Assembly: GCA_937895935.1 (NCBI GenBank)
Contig: CALBKX010000063.1
Coordinates: 1-14,614 of the forward strand
Length of the DNA stretch: 14,614 bases
Direction: 5' to 3'
Source of the DNA: an uncultured Clostridia bacterium
Lineage (GTDB): Bacteria > Bacillota > Clostridia > Christensenellales > UBA1242
Shown: piece by piece, positions 8,612-14,614 of the stretch
How positions within the stretch are numbered: the stretch's first letter is position 1
Layout: every line of letters begins with the position of its first letter
Program-made: the position numbers and the translations under genes
Notes under the pieces: model-generated
What the model saw: the letters and a program-made list of their open reading frames with translations, nothing else
Told to the model about the DNA's origin: nothing
Databases searched by the model: none

Positions 8612-8640
8612 ATTGTAGCATAAAAATATTTTTTTTTCAA
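8612..8640 (-). promoter_or_regulatory. Promoter of the giant surface protein gene
   Basis: On the minus strand, -35 TTGAAA (8635-8640), 17-nt spacer, extended -10 TGC-TACAAT (8612-8617). The predicted start near 8605 gives a leader of about 28 nt carrying the AAAGGTG ribosome-binding site. This supports ATG 8577 over the upstream ATG at 8601. Confidence 0.7.
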
Positions 8641-8733
8641 ATATATTATATATATTTGACAAATAATTAAACAAAAAATATAAAAAAGTAATTCTAAAAA
8701 GCAAATTTTAACAAAAAAAATTACTAAAAATTA

Positions 8734-8774
8734 AAAAAGAATAACACTTTAAAAATTTTTGTGTTACTCTTTTT
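8734..8774. terminator. Bidirectional Rho-independent terminator
   Basis: AAAAAGAATAACAC (8734-8747) pairs with GTGTTACTCTTTTT (8761-8774) around a 13-nt loop. On the minus strand all 14 positions pair, using one G-U, and the stem runs into CTTTTTT and more Ts. It ends the coupling-protein transcript and separates it from the surface gene downstream. Confidence 0.7.
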
Positions 8775-8808
8775 GCTTTTTAAAAAAGAGGGTATTTTAT
8801 AAATCAGT

Positions 8809-8887
8809 GTTTTTTAATGCTAATGCTAAGTTTTATGCAAAATTAAAGAATAATTTTAATTTGCAATGCACTAGCATACTAAAAAAC
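8809..8887. repeat. 79-bp imperfect palindrome downstream of the coupling-protein gene
   Basis: Three nested stems: GTTTTTTA (8809-8816) with TAAAAAAC (8880-8887); ATGCTAATGC (8817-8826) with GCACTAGCAT (8868-8877), one mismatch; and an 11-bp stem with one bulged A between 8836-8847 and 8855-8865. It starts 53 nt after the stop codon of the coupling-protein gene. It could stabilise the 3' end of the transcript or be a relic of a small palindromic element. Confidence 0.55.
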
Positions 8888-8939
8888 TAAAAATTAATTT
8901 AAATATTTATTTTTAAATAATTTTATTTTTAATCAATTA

Positions 8940-10904
8940 TTAAAAGTCAAAATCAAATGGATTTGATGAGCCAACAACTTTTCTGTTACGTTCGGTTATG
9001 TCATATCTAATTTTGCTTTCATCAAAATATTGTGCTGGAGTGTACTCATCTTGCATTTTTTCTTTTGAGAAAACTGGAACTTTAAACCATTGTGTCATAT
9101 GAGTTTTTATGGCAGGTTGCCCATAAATTTTAACTATGTTTACATCGTAAGGCAATTGACCAAGTTCATATGGTTCAATTAATGGACGAGTTACAGTTTG
9201 AGAGTTTGTTGTTCTGTTTGCATCGCCGTCTTTTTTATCCGAACGACTTACTGAAGTGTTCTCAACTTTAATTGTGATATCGCCACACATTTTTGAAAAC
9301 TCTTCTCTAGTTTTTTGATCCTCTGTTCCAATAAAAATTTGAATATTGCAGTTGCCTTTTATTGTGTCGGCTGTTTCTTTTGAGTATTTATTATCCAATT
9401 GGCTATACGATTGTATAACAAGTTGGAAAAAGATTCTTCTTGAACGAGAAACTGTAATTAAACTATCAAATTTTTGAATTTTTGGTAGGTTTGCAAATTC
9501 ATCAAGAAGGAAATACACAGGTCTTTGAAGTTTAATTCCCGGGCTTTTTGATGCAATTTCAATAAGTTTTTTATAAATTTGAGAAATACACATTGTTGCA
9601 ATACAATGACGGCTTTCCTTTTCGTCAGGAACTTTTATAAATAAAACGGTAGGTTCATTTACAAAATCGTCAAAAGATATATCGCTTTTGCTTGTTGCAT
9701 AGCAAATGCCCATATCTTGGAAAATTGCAATTTTAGGTTGCATAACGCCAAGGAATGAACGTGTGGTGTTTGGTGCGTTGTTTACAACAGTGCTTGCAAG
9801 TGGTTTTACTTTTGAAAGCACATCTCTACCTTCAATATAGTCCTTTAATGTTCCCATCATATTGTCAGGATTAGAATCTCTTGTTGTACAGATTTTTGCT
9901 ACATTGTAAAAATTAAATTTTTCTCTTGTCATTCCAAGTGAAGGGTCAAGAGAGTCCTCAAGCATTGCAAGCATTATACTATAAACAAAATCTTGTGCGC
10001 CTTGTTCCCAAGAAGGGTCATTTTTGTTTTCAATAGGCAAAACTGCTGCAGCAACTTCCCTAAGTTCATTTTCTGCATCATTGATTAGGGTTTGTGAAAG
10101 TGATTGAAGTTCAATTTTTAATTGTTGTTTGTTTGGATAAGCAATACCATTAAAACCATACCACTCTGGTTCATATTCATTTGCAATGGCTTTATAGTTT
10201 GTGTCTTTAGGCGAAACATTTTTAAAAACCTTAACTTCTTTTTCTAAATTATGTGCTCTTTGATACTGTACAAAAGCATTGTCCATTGGGTTCCAACGTG
10301 AAGAAGCATAAGGGTTGCGCAAATCTAAGGTGATAATTCTATAGCCTTCCTTTTTTAACTGAATTGCGTGATTGTTGTAAAGTTCGCCTTTTGGGTCAGT
10401 TATAACCATACAAGGTTTTTCGGCTGTGTGGGCATAACACCTTATTGCTGGCTCAAGTGCAAAAGTGGTTTTACCTGAACCTGTTGTACCAACAATAAGT
10501 GCGTGCATTTCTGGATACATATTAACACGAAGTTGTCCATTTTTGTACAAAGAGGAAAAAAATGTTCCTGTTTTTTTAAGTTTTGGAAGTGTTGAAAATG
10601 TGTTTGGCATAAATTTTGGGTCTTTGGCGAGTTCTTCCTCGGTTATAAACCTTGCGTTATAGTGCTGTGAAACTTTGTCACCTGATTCTGTTTCACCTTC
10701 AAAATTTGAATTTGCTCCTGAGTAGTTTTTTGTGTCCAAAAGCATTATAAGTCCAACTAAAATTCCAACTCCTAGCCCAGCAAGTGCAGGCATTGAAGAG
10801 AAATGGCTCAAAGTGTCAATATCCTTGTTAAAAACAAAAGAACATACAAGTCCAATTACATAACATACGGCAATAAAAATAATTATTTTTTTAATCTTTT
10901 TCAT
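8940..10904 (-). CDS. VirD4/TraG-type coupling protein (T4CP ATPase)
   Basis: 654 aa. This family forms inner-membrane hexameric ATPases that deliver DNA-protein complexes to a type IV secretion channel during conjugation. Two membrane helices lie at about 7-27 and 38-57. Walker A is GTTGSGKT at 139-146, the family motif DPKGELY at 170-176, RWNPM at 203-207, and Walker B FLLDEFANL at 465-473 with D468 and E469. QSYSQLDNKY (498-507) and GNCNIQIFIGTEDQ (517-530) are the typical later core motifs. PLIEPYELGQLP (574-585) is the usual C-terminal TraG motif. Length is normal for Gram-positive members. Start: AAAAGGG lies 5 nt before ATG 10904. No relaxase, VirB4, VirB6 or pilus gene is in the window, so it is either an orphan or one part of a dispersed system. 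It has its own promoter and terminator. Confidence 0.92.
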   Translation of the reverse strand: MKKIKKIIIFIAVCYVIGLVCSFVFNKDIDTLSHFSSMPALAGLGVGILVGLIMLLDTKNYSGANSNFEGETESGDKVSQHYNARFITEEELAKDPKFMPNTFSTLPKLKKTGTFFSSLYKNGQLRVNMYPEMHALIVGTTGSGKTTFALEPAIRCYAHTAEKPCMVITDPKGELYNNHAIQLKKEGYRIITLDLRNPYASSRWNPMDNAFVQYQRAHNLEKEVKVFKNVSPKDTNYKAIANEYEPEWYGFNGIAYPNKQQLKIELQSLSQTLINDAENELREVAAAVLPIENKNDPSWEQGAQDFVYSIMLAMLEDSLDPSLGMTREKFNFYNVAKICTTRDSNPDNMMGTLKDYIEGRDVLSKVKPLASTVVNNAPNTTRSFLGVMQPKIAIFQDMGICYATSKSDISFDDFVNEPTVLFIKVPDEKESRHCIATMCISQIYKKLIEIASKSPGIKLQRPVYFLLDEFANLPKIQKFDSLITVSRSRRIFFQLVIQSYSQLDNKYSKETADTIKGNCNIQIFIGTEDQKTREEFSKMCGDITIKVENTSVSRSDKKDGDANRTTNSQTVTRPLIEPYELGQLPYDVNIVKIYGQPAIKTHMTQWFKVPVFSKEKMQDEYTPAQYFDESKIRYDITERNRKVVGSSNPFDFDF

Positions 10905-10935
10905 TTTTTCCCTTTTAATGTTGTTACTTAAATTT

Positions 10936-10965
10936 AATATATAGTATTTTATATTAAACTGTCAA
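10936..10965 (-). promoter_or_regulatory. Promoter of the coupling-protein gene
   Basis: On the minus strand, consensus -35 TTGACA (10960-10965) and -10 TATATT (10936-10941) with an 18-nt spacer; an overlapping TATATA would give 16 nt. It is followed by a short leader with the AAAAGGG ribosome-binding site. It is back to back with the leuS promoter, about 60 bp away. Confidence 0.65.
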
Positions 10966-11022
10966 ATTAATCAATTTATTTTGCTTTTTGTTTTGGATTT
11001 TAAGAAAAAATTAATCAATCAA

Positions 11023-11052
11023 TTGAAAATTGGATTATGTTTGTGCTATAAT
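11023..11052 (+). promoter_or_regulatory. leuS promoter
   Basis: -35 TTGAAA (11023-11028), 18-nt spacer, extended -10 TGC-TATAAT (11047-11052). Transcription would start near 11059, giving a leader of about 79 nt. The leader is AT-rich and has neither the T-box AGGGTGG/ACCGCG-type signature nor a hairpin-plus-T-run attenuator. GGAGG (11126-11130) is 7 nt before the start codon. Confidence 0.8.
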
Positions 11053-11137
11053 CCTTTTCAAACTTAAAAAAATTTATTGTTTTAATTTATCATTATTTTA
11101 GATTAAATTTTTTGTTTTTTTACTTGGAGGATAATTT

Positions 11138-13543
11138 ATGTACAATTTTAAAGAGATTGAAAAAAAATGGCAGGATAAGTGGGCTTTGGATGAGCGCTTA
11201 AAAGCGGTTGATTTTCATCCTACAAAACCAAAGTTTTATGTTCTTTATGAGTTTTATAACATAAGCGGAAACTTACATATGGGACATTTAAAAGGCACTG
11301 TACCTGCCGATGCTCTTGCTAGATACAAACGTTTAAAAGGCTACAACGTGTTGTTCCCTATCGGCGGTGACGCTTTTGGTTTGCCAGCGGAAAATGCAGC
11401 GATAAAAACTGGAATTGAACCTCATAAATTTGTTGCTGATGGAATGAAAAACGTTTTAGAGCAATCTAAAAAAATAGGTCTTTCATTTGACTGGAGCCGT
11501 ACTTTTGCAACCAGCGACCCAGAATATTACAAATGGACTCAATGGATTTTCTTGCAATTTTTAAAAAACGGAAAAGCATATAAGGAAAAAGGATACGTTA
11601 ACTTTTGCCCTAAATGCCAAACTGTTCTTTCAAATGAGGATAGCCAAGGTGGTAAATGTGACCGCTGTGGTAGCGATGTTGTGCAAGTTAATCGTGATGT
11701 TTGGTTTTTGAAAATGCGTGAATATTCTGAAAAACTTTTAGGCAATGTTGACAGAATTCAAATGGCAGAACATCTAAAGGAAGCACAACGCTATTGGATT
11801 GGAAAAACTGAAGGTGTGGAATTAAAACTTGATATTGTTGATGAAAGTAACAAAAAGGTTGACGATTTATACATTTATACAACTTGTATTGAAACAATAT
11901 ATGGTATTACTTTTGCAGTTTTAGCGCCTGAACATAAATTGGTTGAAAAACTTAAAGGTTTTATTAAAAATTATGACCAAGTTAAAGATTATCAAAAAGC
12001 AACATCACTTAAGAGTGAATTTGATAGAATTAGTCAAGTCAAGGATAAAACGGGTTGCAAACTCGAAGGACTTTATGCAATTAACCCTGTAAATGGCAAC
12101 AAGGTTGAGTTATATTTGGCAGATTTTGTTATTGCTGGCTCTGGAACAGGTGCAGTTATGGCTGTTCCTTGCCACGACCAACGTGATTATGAGTTTGCTC
12201 AAAAATTTAACATACCTTTTATTCAAGTAATAGACGGCGATTGCTCTAATAGGGCAGTTGAAAAAGCCGAGTACCTAGAGAAAAATAGTAAACTTTTAAA
12301 CTCAGATGAATTTACTGGTATGCCTGTAAAAGAGGCAAAAGAAAAAATAACTGAAATGGTTATTTCAAAGGGTTTTGGCAAAAAACAAGTTAACTATAAA
12401 ATGAAAGATTGGCCATTTAACCGTCAACGTTACTGGGGCGAGCCATTCCCTGTTGTTTTCTGCGATAATTGTGGCATTGTTGGTCTTGATGAAAAGGATT
12501 TGCCACTTACTCTTCCTAAAACAAATGACTATTTGCCAAATGCAAATGGCGACTCTCCTCTTTCAAAAATTGATAGTTTTGTTAATTGCAAATGTCCAAA
12601 ATGTGGACGTGACGCAAAAAGAGAAACAGACACAATGCCAAACTGGGCAGGCTCATCTTGGTATTGGCTTAGATATTGTGACCCTCACAATGATAAAGCA
12701 CTTGCAGATTTTGAAAAACTTAAATATTGGGGAAGCGTTGACGTTTACACTGGTGGAACAGAACATATCACCCGTCATGTTTTGTATGCTTTCTTCTGGC
12801 AAAATTTCCTTTATGAAATTGGTGCAGTTCCTACTCGTGACCCATTTATTAGAAAAATGGGCAGTGGTTTAATTTTGGATGATGAAGGCAAAAAAATGAG
12901 CAAAAGCTCCAAAAATGGTGTTTCTCCACTAGAAGTAATTGATAAATATGGTGCTGACGTTGCTAGAATGCACGTTCACTTTTTGGCAGGTTATGAAGAT
13001 AACTGTATGTGGACTTATAAAGGAATTGAAGGCATTGTCAATTTCCTTGATAAAGTTTGGAAACTGCAGGATATGATAAAAGGTGAGGAAGTTTCAAGTA
13101 AGCACGAAACTGAACTTCATCAATTGATTAAAAAAGCATCTAATGATTATGAAAACTTAAAACTTAACACTTGTATTGCAGCAATGATGTCTTTTATCAA
13201 AAAGATTAAAGAAGATGGATATATCACAAGAGAAGAACTCCGCCAATTTTTGATTATTTTAAATCCACTTGCTCCACATATCACAAGTGAGGAATATGAA
13301 ATTGTATTTAAAAAAGACATTTTAGACGAATCTTTCCCAGAATATGATGAAGCAAAAACAGTTAAAAAGGAAATCAATTTACCAGTACAAGTAAATGGCA
13401 AAATGAAAGGAACAGTTTTAATAGATTTAACTCTTCCAAACGAAGAAATCCAAAAGCTATGTTTGCCAACTGCAAAAATTTCAGAAGAACAAATTAAAAA
13501 AGTAATTTATGTTCCAGGAAGAATTATTAATTTTATTGTTTAA
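11138..13543 (+). CDS. leuS: Leucyl-tRNA synthetase (leucine--tRNA ligase), divergent
   Basis: 801 aa, the usual bacterial LeuRS length. It activates leucine with ATP and charges tRNA-Leu in the cytoplasm. Motifs in order: class I HMGH at 47-50; zinc knuckle CPKC (157-160) with CDRC (174-177); CP1 editing domain from about 225 to 420 with GTGAVMAVPCHDQRD (336-350); second Cys pair set CDNC (442-445) and CPKC (486-489), probably the LeuRS zinc finger; DTMPNWAGSSWYWLRY (498-513); TGGTEH (538-543); KMSKS at 586-590; anticodon-binding helices; and the C-terminal domain with LPVQVNGKMKG (748-758). Odd points: FPYPSG before HMGH reads FYNISG (39-44), GWDAFG reads GGDAFG (76-81), and the editing motif TTRPDT reads TTCIET (248-253), while T253, D347 and D350 are kept. 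Start: GGAGG 7 nt upstream. It could be the only LeuRS or a second copy; the window cannot tell. Confidence 0.95.
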   Translation: MYNFKEIEKKWQDKWALDERLKAVDFHPTKPKFYVLYEFYNISGNLHMGHLKGTVPADALARYKRLKGYNVLFPIGGDAFGLPAENAAIKTGIEPHKFVADGMKNVLEQSKKIGLSFDWSRTFATSDPEYYKWTQWIFLQFLKNGKAYKEKGYVNFCPKCQTVLSNEDSQGGKCDRCGSDVVQVNRDVWFLKMREYSEKLLGNVDRIQMAEHLKEAQRYWIGKTEGVELKLDIVDESNKKVDDLYIYTTCIETIYGITFAVLAPEHKLVEKLKGFIKNYDQVKDYQKATSLKSEFDRISQVKDKTGCKLEGLYAINPVNGNKVELYLADFVIAGSGTGAVMAVPCHDQRDYEFAQKFNIPFIQVIDGDCSNRAVEKAEYLEKNSKLLNSDEFTGMPVKEAKEKITEMVISKGFGKKQVNYKMKDWPFNRQRYWGEPFPVVFCDNCGIVGLDEKDLPLTLPKTNDYLPNANGDSPLSKIDSFVNCKCPKCGRDAKRETDTMPNWAGSSWYWLRYCDPHNDKALADFEKLKYWGSVDVYTGGTEHITRHVLYAFFWQNFLYEIGAVPTRDPFIRKMGSGLILDDEGKKMSKSSKNGVSPLEVIDKYGADVARMHVHFLAGYEDNCMWTYKGIEGIVNFLDKVWKLQDMIKGEEVSSKHETELHQLIKKASNDYENLKLNTCIAAMMSFIKKIKEDGYITREELRQFLIILNPLAPHITSEEYEIVFKKDILDESFPEYDEAKTVKKEINLPVQVNGKMKGTVLIDLTLPNEEIQKLCLPTAKISEEQIKKVIYVPGRIINFIV

Positions 13544-13610
13544 AGTTTTTCTAAAAACAAAAGTTTTTCAACATAATAAAATAATTAGAAAAATAATTAT
13601 AAATATTAAA

Positions 13611-13685
13611 ATGTGAAAAATCTTTAAAGTATTACTGCTTTGCATTTATGCAGGAGTATATAAAAAGATTTTTCGCATTTTTTTT
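13611..13685 (+). terminator. Strong terminator after leuS
   Basis: A long stem of about 28 bp: ATGTGAAAAATCTTT (13611-13625) pairs with AAAGATTTTTCGCAT (13664-13678). It continues inward through ACTGC with GCAGG-type pairs, with a few wobbles and bulges. Eight Ts follow at 13678-13685. It sits about 70 nt after the leuS stop and isolates leuS from the repeat region. Confidence 0.85.
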
Positions 13686-13836
13686 AAAAAAACTAACAAT
13701 TTATAAAAAATATATAATAAAATAAATTATTTTCTCGTTATTTTGGATTGAAATTCAATAAAAGGTATAAACCACTTGGCGGAGAATAAGTTCAAAGTGT
13801 TATAATTATTTAATGTTTTTGAATAATCTTATTTCC
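13686..13836. other. Gene-free AT-rich stretch
   Basis: No coding region is seen. The only recognisable item is CCACTTGGCGGAGAATAAG (13771-13789), which resembles the 3' end of the palindromic repeat family and the fragment near 462. Confidence 0.4.
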
Positions 13837-13860
13837 CCCTCCTTTTGCCTTGCGGAAGGT
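13837..13860 (+). repeat. Short GC-richer hairpin repeat, copy 1
   Basis: CCCTCCTTTTGCCTTGCGGAAGGT-type unit. CCTTTTGC pairs with GCGGAAGG around CTT, using two G-U pairs when read as plus-strand RNA. Its layout parallels hairpin 1 of the larger repeat (CCCTCC, hairpin, GGT), so it may be a derivative. Followed by TGGC, as in the larger repeat. Confidence 0.6.
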
Positions 13861-13945
13861 TGGCAAACGAAGTTTAACTAAATGGATAAATAAAATTATA
13901 ATCGACCACAAACATATATTTTTAATCACAAACTTTGGAAAGTTA

Positions 13946-13969
13946 CCCTCCTTTTACCTTGCGGAAGGT
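13946..13969 (+). repeat. Short hairpin repeat, copy 2
   Basis: Same 24-bp unit with GCC changed to ACC. A 21-nt spacer leads directly into full repeat copy B. Confidence 0.65.
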
Positions 13970-13990
13970 GTGAGTTGTTTCTTAATTTTT

Positions 13991-14041
13991 CCCTCCCCTG
14001 CCAAGGGGAGGTGGCTTGCAGATATGCAAGACGGAGAGGTT
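13991..14041 (+). repeat. Palindromic repeat, copy B
   Basis: Hairpin 1 as in copy A. Hairpin 2 is CTTGCA (14015-14020), loop GATA, TGCAAG (14025-14030): a different sequence from copy A but fully paired. Ends ACGGAGAGGTT. Confidence 0.8.
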
Positions 14042-14098
14042 AAATAAAACACAAATCGGCTATAAAATTAAATTAATCTCAAAACTTAGTCAACTTTA

Positions 14099-14122
14099 CC
14101 CTCCTTTTACCTTGCGGAAGGT
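14099..14122 (+). repeat. Short hairpin repeat, copy 3
   Basis: Identical to copy 2 over the 24-bp unit. It is again followed by a 21-nt spacer that matches the earlier spacer at 18 of 21 positions, and then by full copy C. Confidence 0.65.
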
Positions 14123-14143
14123 TTGAGTTATTTTTTAATTTTT

Positions 14144-14195
14144 CCCTCCCCTGCCAAGGGGAGGTGGCGGTCAAGAATTGACTGACGGAGAGGTT
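14144..14195 (+). repeat. Palindromic repeat, copy C
   Basis: Hairpin 1 as in copy A. Hairpin 2 is CGGTCAA (14168-14174), loop GAA, TTGACTG (14178-14184). It is the same as copy A except that one A-T pair has become G-T, which still pairs in RNA. Ends ACGGAGAGGTTT. Confidence 0.8.
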
Positions 14196-14311
14196 TAAAT
14201 TATAAAAATTCCCCAACGTGTTGCTTATCACAAAAGTTTTAAACTTGATTTTGAAAAAATCAAGAAAAATATTTTTATTAGTAGTTTTCCGCTGGAGCAA
14301 AAACATAAAGT

Positions 14312-14363
14312 AAACCTCTCCGTCAAAAATTCACATTTTTGACACCTCCCCTTGGCAGGGGAG
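14312..14363 (-). repeat. Palindromic repeat, copy D (inverted)
   Basis: Same unit on the minus strand: CTCCCCT, GCCA loop, AGGGGAG (14347-14363). Hairpin 2 is a 9-bp stem between 14322-14330 and 14335-14343 with loop TCAC on the plus strand. The unit ends GACGGAGAGGTTT. Its second stem has no sequence similarity in the paired core to copies A-C beyond TCA. Confidence 0.8.
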
Positions 14364-14365
14364 TA

Positions 14366-14404
14366 AAACGTCTTTTGCCAACTTTGACGTTTATAGTTTT
14401 TTTT
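14366..14404 (+). terminator. Possible terminator beyond the repeat cluster
   Basis: AAACGTC (14366-14372) pairs with GACGTTT (14386-14392) around a 13-nt loop. Eight Ts follow after TATAG-type spacing (14397-14404). No gene precedes it on this strand nearer than leuS, so its role is unclear. Confidence 0.4.
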
Positions 14405-14463
14405 AATAACTTATGTCAACTTTTTTGTATATAACCGACATATTTATCTTTTTCGAACATCTT

Positions 14464-14515
14464 CGCACGAGAGTACCGACCACGAACGAGTAAAACGAGA
14501 GAGTGCGTGTGGTCG
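14464..14515. other. Structured GC-richer block with interleaved stems
   Basis: CGCAC (14464-14468) pairs with GTGCG (14503-14507), and CGACCAC (14477-14483) pairs with GTGGTCG (14509-14515). The two stems interleave, the topology of an H-type pseudoknot or of two alternative folds. CGAGAG occurs at 14468-14473 and 14496-14501. No protein is encoded here. Confidence 0.4.
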
Positions 14516-14529
14516 ATAAAAGAAAAACA

Positions 14530-14583
14530 CGCCCGTCAAAGTGCTATATTTGCCAAGAATTGGCAAATTGCACTAAAAGGGCG
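14530..14583. repeat. Nested 54-bp hairpin
   Basis: CGCCC (14530-14534) with GGGCG (14579-14583); inside it GTGC (14541-14544) with GCAC (14570-14573); inside that ATTTGCCAA (14548-14556) with TTGGCAAAT (14560-14568) around a GAA loop. The apical AA-GAA-TT form is the same as in repeat copies A and C. No T-run follows on either strand, so it is not a terminator. Confidence 0.55.
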
Positions 14584-14614
14584 ATGATATATATTTAAAA
14601 TCACATATTTTCTT

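Noticed and set aside
10905..11137. T-box or other riboswitch upstream of leuS
   Set aside because: The leader is too short and AT-rich, with no conserved T-box signature or terminator hairpin.
12453..12872. 139-codon open frame inside leuS
   Set aside because: It lies wholly within leuS in another frame, encodes a low-complexity Leu/Gln-rich sequence, and has no ribosome-binding site.
13850..14047. 65-codon plus-strand open frame
   Set aside because: It runs through the palindromic repeats, so its protein is just translated repeat DNA.
13946..14195. CRISPR array
   Set aside because: Repeats are palindromic pairs with irregular spacing, shared spacer sequence and one inverted copy; no cas genes are seen.
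14079..14306. 75-codon minus-strand open frame
   Set aside because: It is also built from repeat sequence on the opposite strand, with no ribosome-binding site or family resemblance.

Overview
The window looks like chromosomal DNA from a low-GC, probably uncultured Bacillota/Clostridia-type bacterium. By eye it is roughly 30% G+C. Codons strongly prefer A/T in the third position, all three genes end in TAA, and promoters match the sigma-A consensus. Several Rho-independent terminators are present. Short GC-rich palindromic repeats of the CCTCCCCT-GCCA-AGGGGAGG type are scattered between genes; I recall such repeats from gut Clostridia, but could not search.

Layout: (1) Positions 1-378 hold no gene. 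They contain a strong leftward promoter with two near-identical 16-bp palindromic operators, helically phased direct repeats, a palindrome, and the 3' part of a tRNA-Arg(CCU) gene (anticodon loop to CCA) followed by a terminator. This is the arrangement expected at the distal end of an element integrated into a tRNA gene, with the element lying to the left, outside the window. (2) Positions 379-1014 are intergenic, with repeat fragments, one full palindromic repeat and a 20-bp perfect inverted repeat. (3) Positions 1015-8577 (-) encode a giant (2520 aa) secreted, membrane-anchored surface protein of beta-sandwich (Ig-like) modules with one EF-hand-type loop. (4) Positions 8578-8939 contain its promoter, a bidirectional terminator and a 79-bp imperfect palindrome. 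(5) Positions 8940-10904 (-) encode a VirD4/TraG-type coupling ATPase with no other conjugation gene in view. (6) A divergent promoter region (10905-11137) separates it from leuS (11138-13543, +), a full-length leucyl-tRNA synthetase with an atypical active-site motif and editing motif. (7) After a very strong terminator, 13686-14614 is gene-free and filled with palindromic repeats and two further structured blocks.

The three genes appear to be separate transcription units. The leuS gene is translation machinery. The coupling protein and the giant surface protein are both envelope proteins and neighbours on the same strand, but a terminator and a separate promoter lie between them, so a functional link is only a guess. 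The most interesting signals are the tRNA-fragment junction, the twin-operator promoter pointing into the presumed element, the LeuRS motif changes, and the repeat family whose second stem changes sequence while keeping its pairing.
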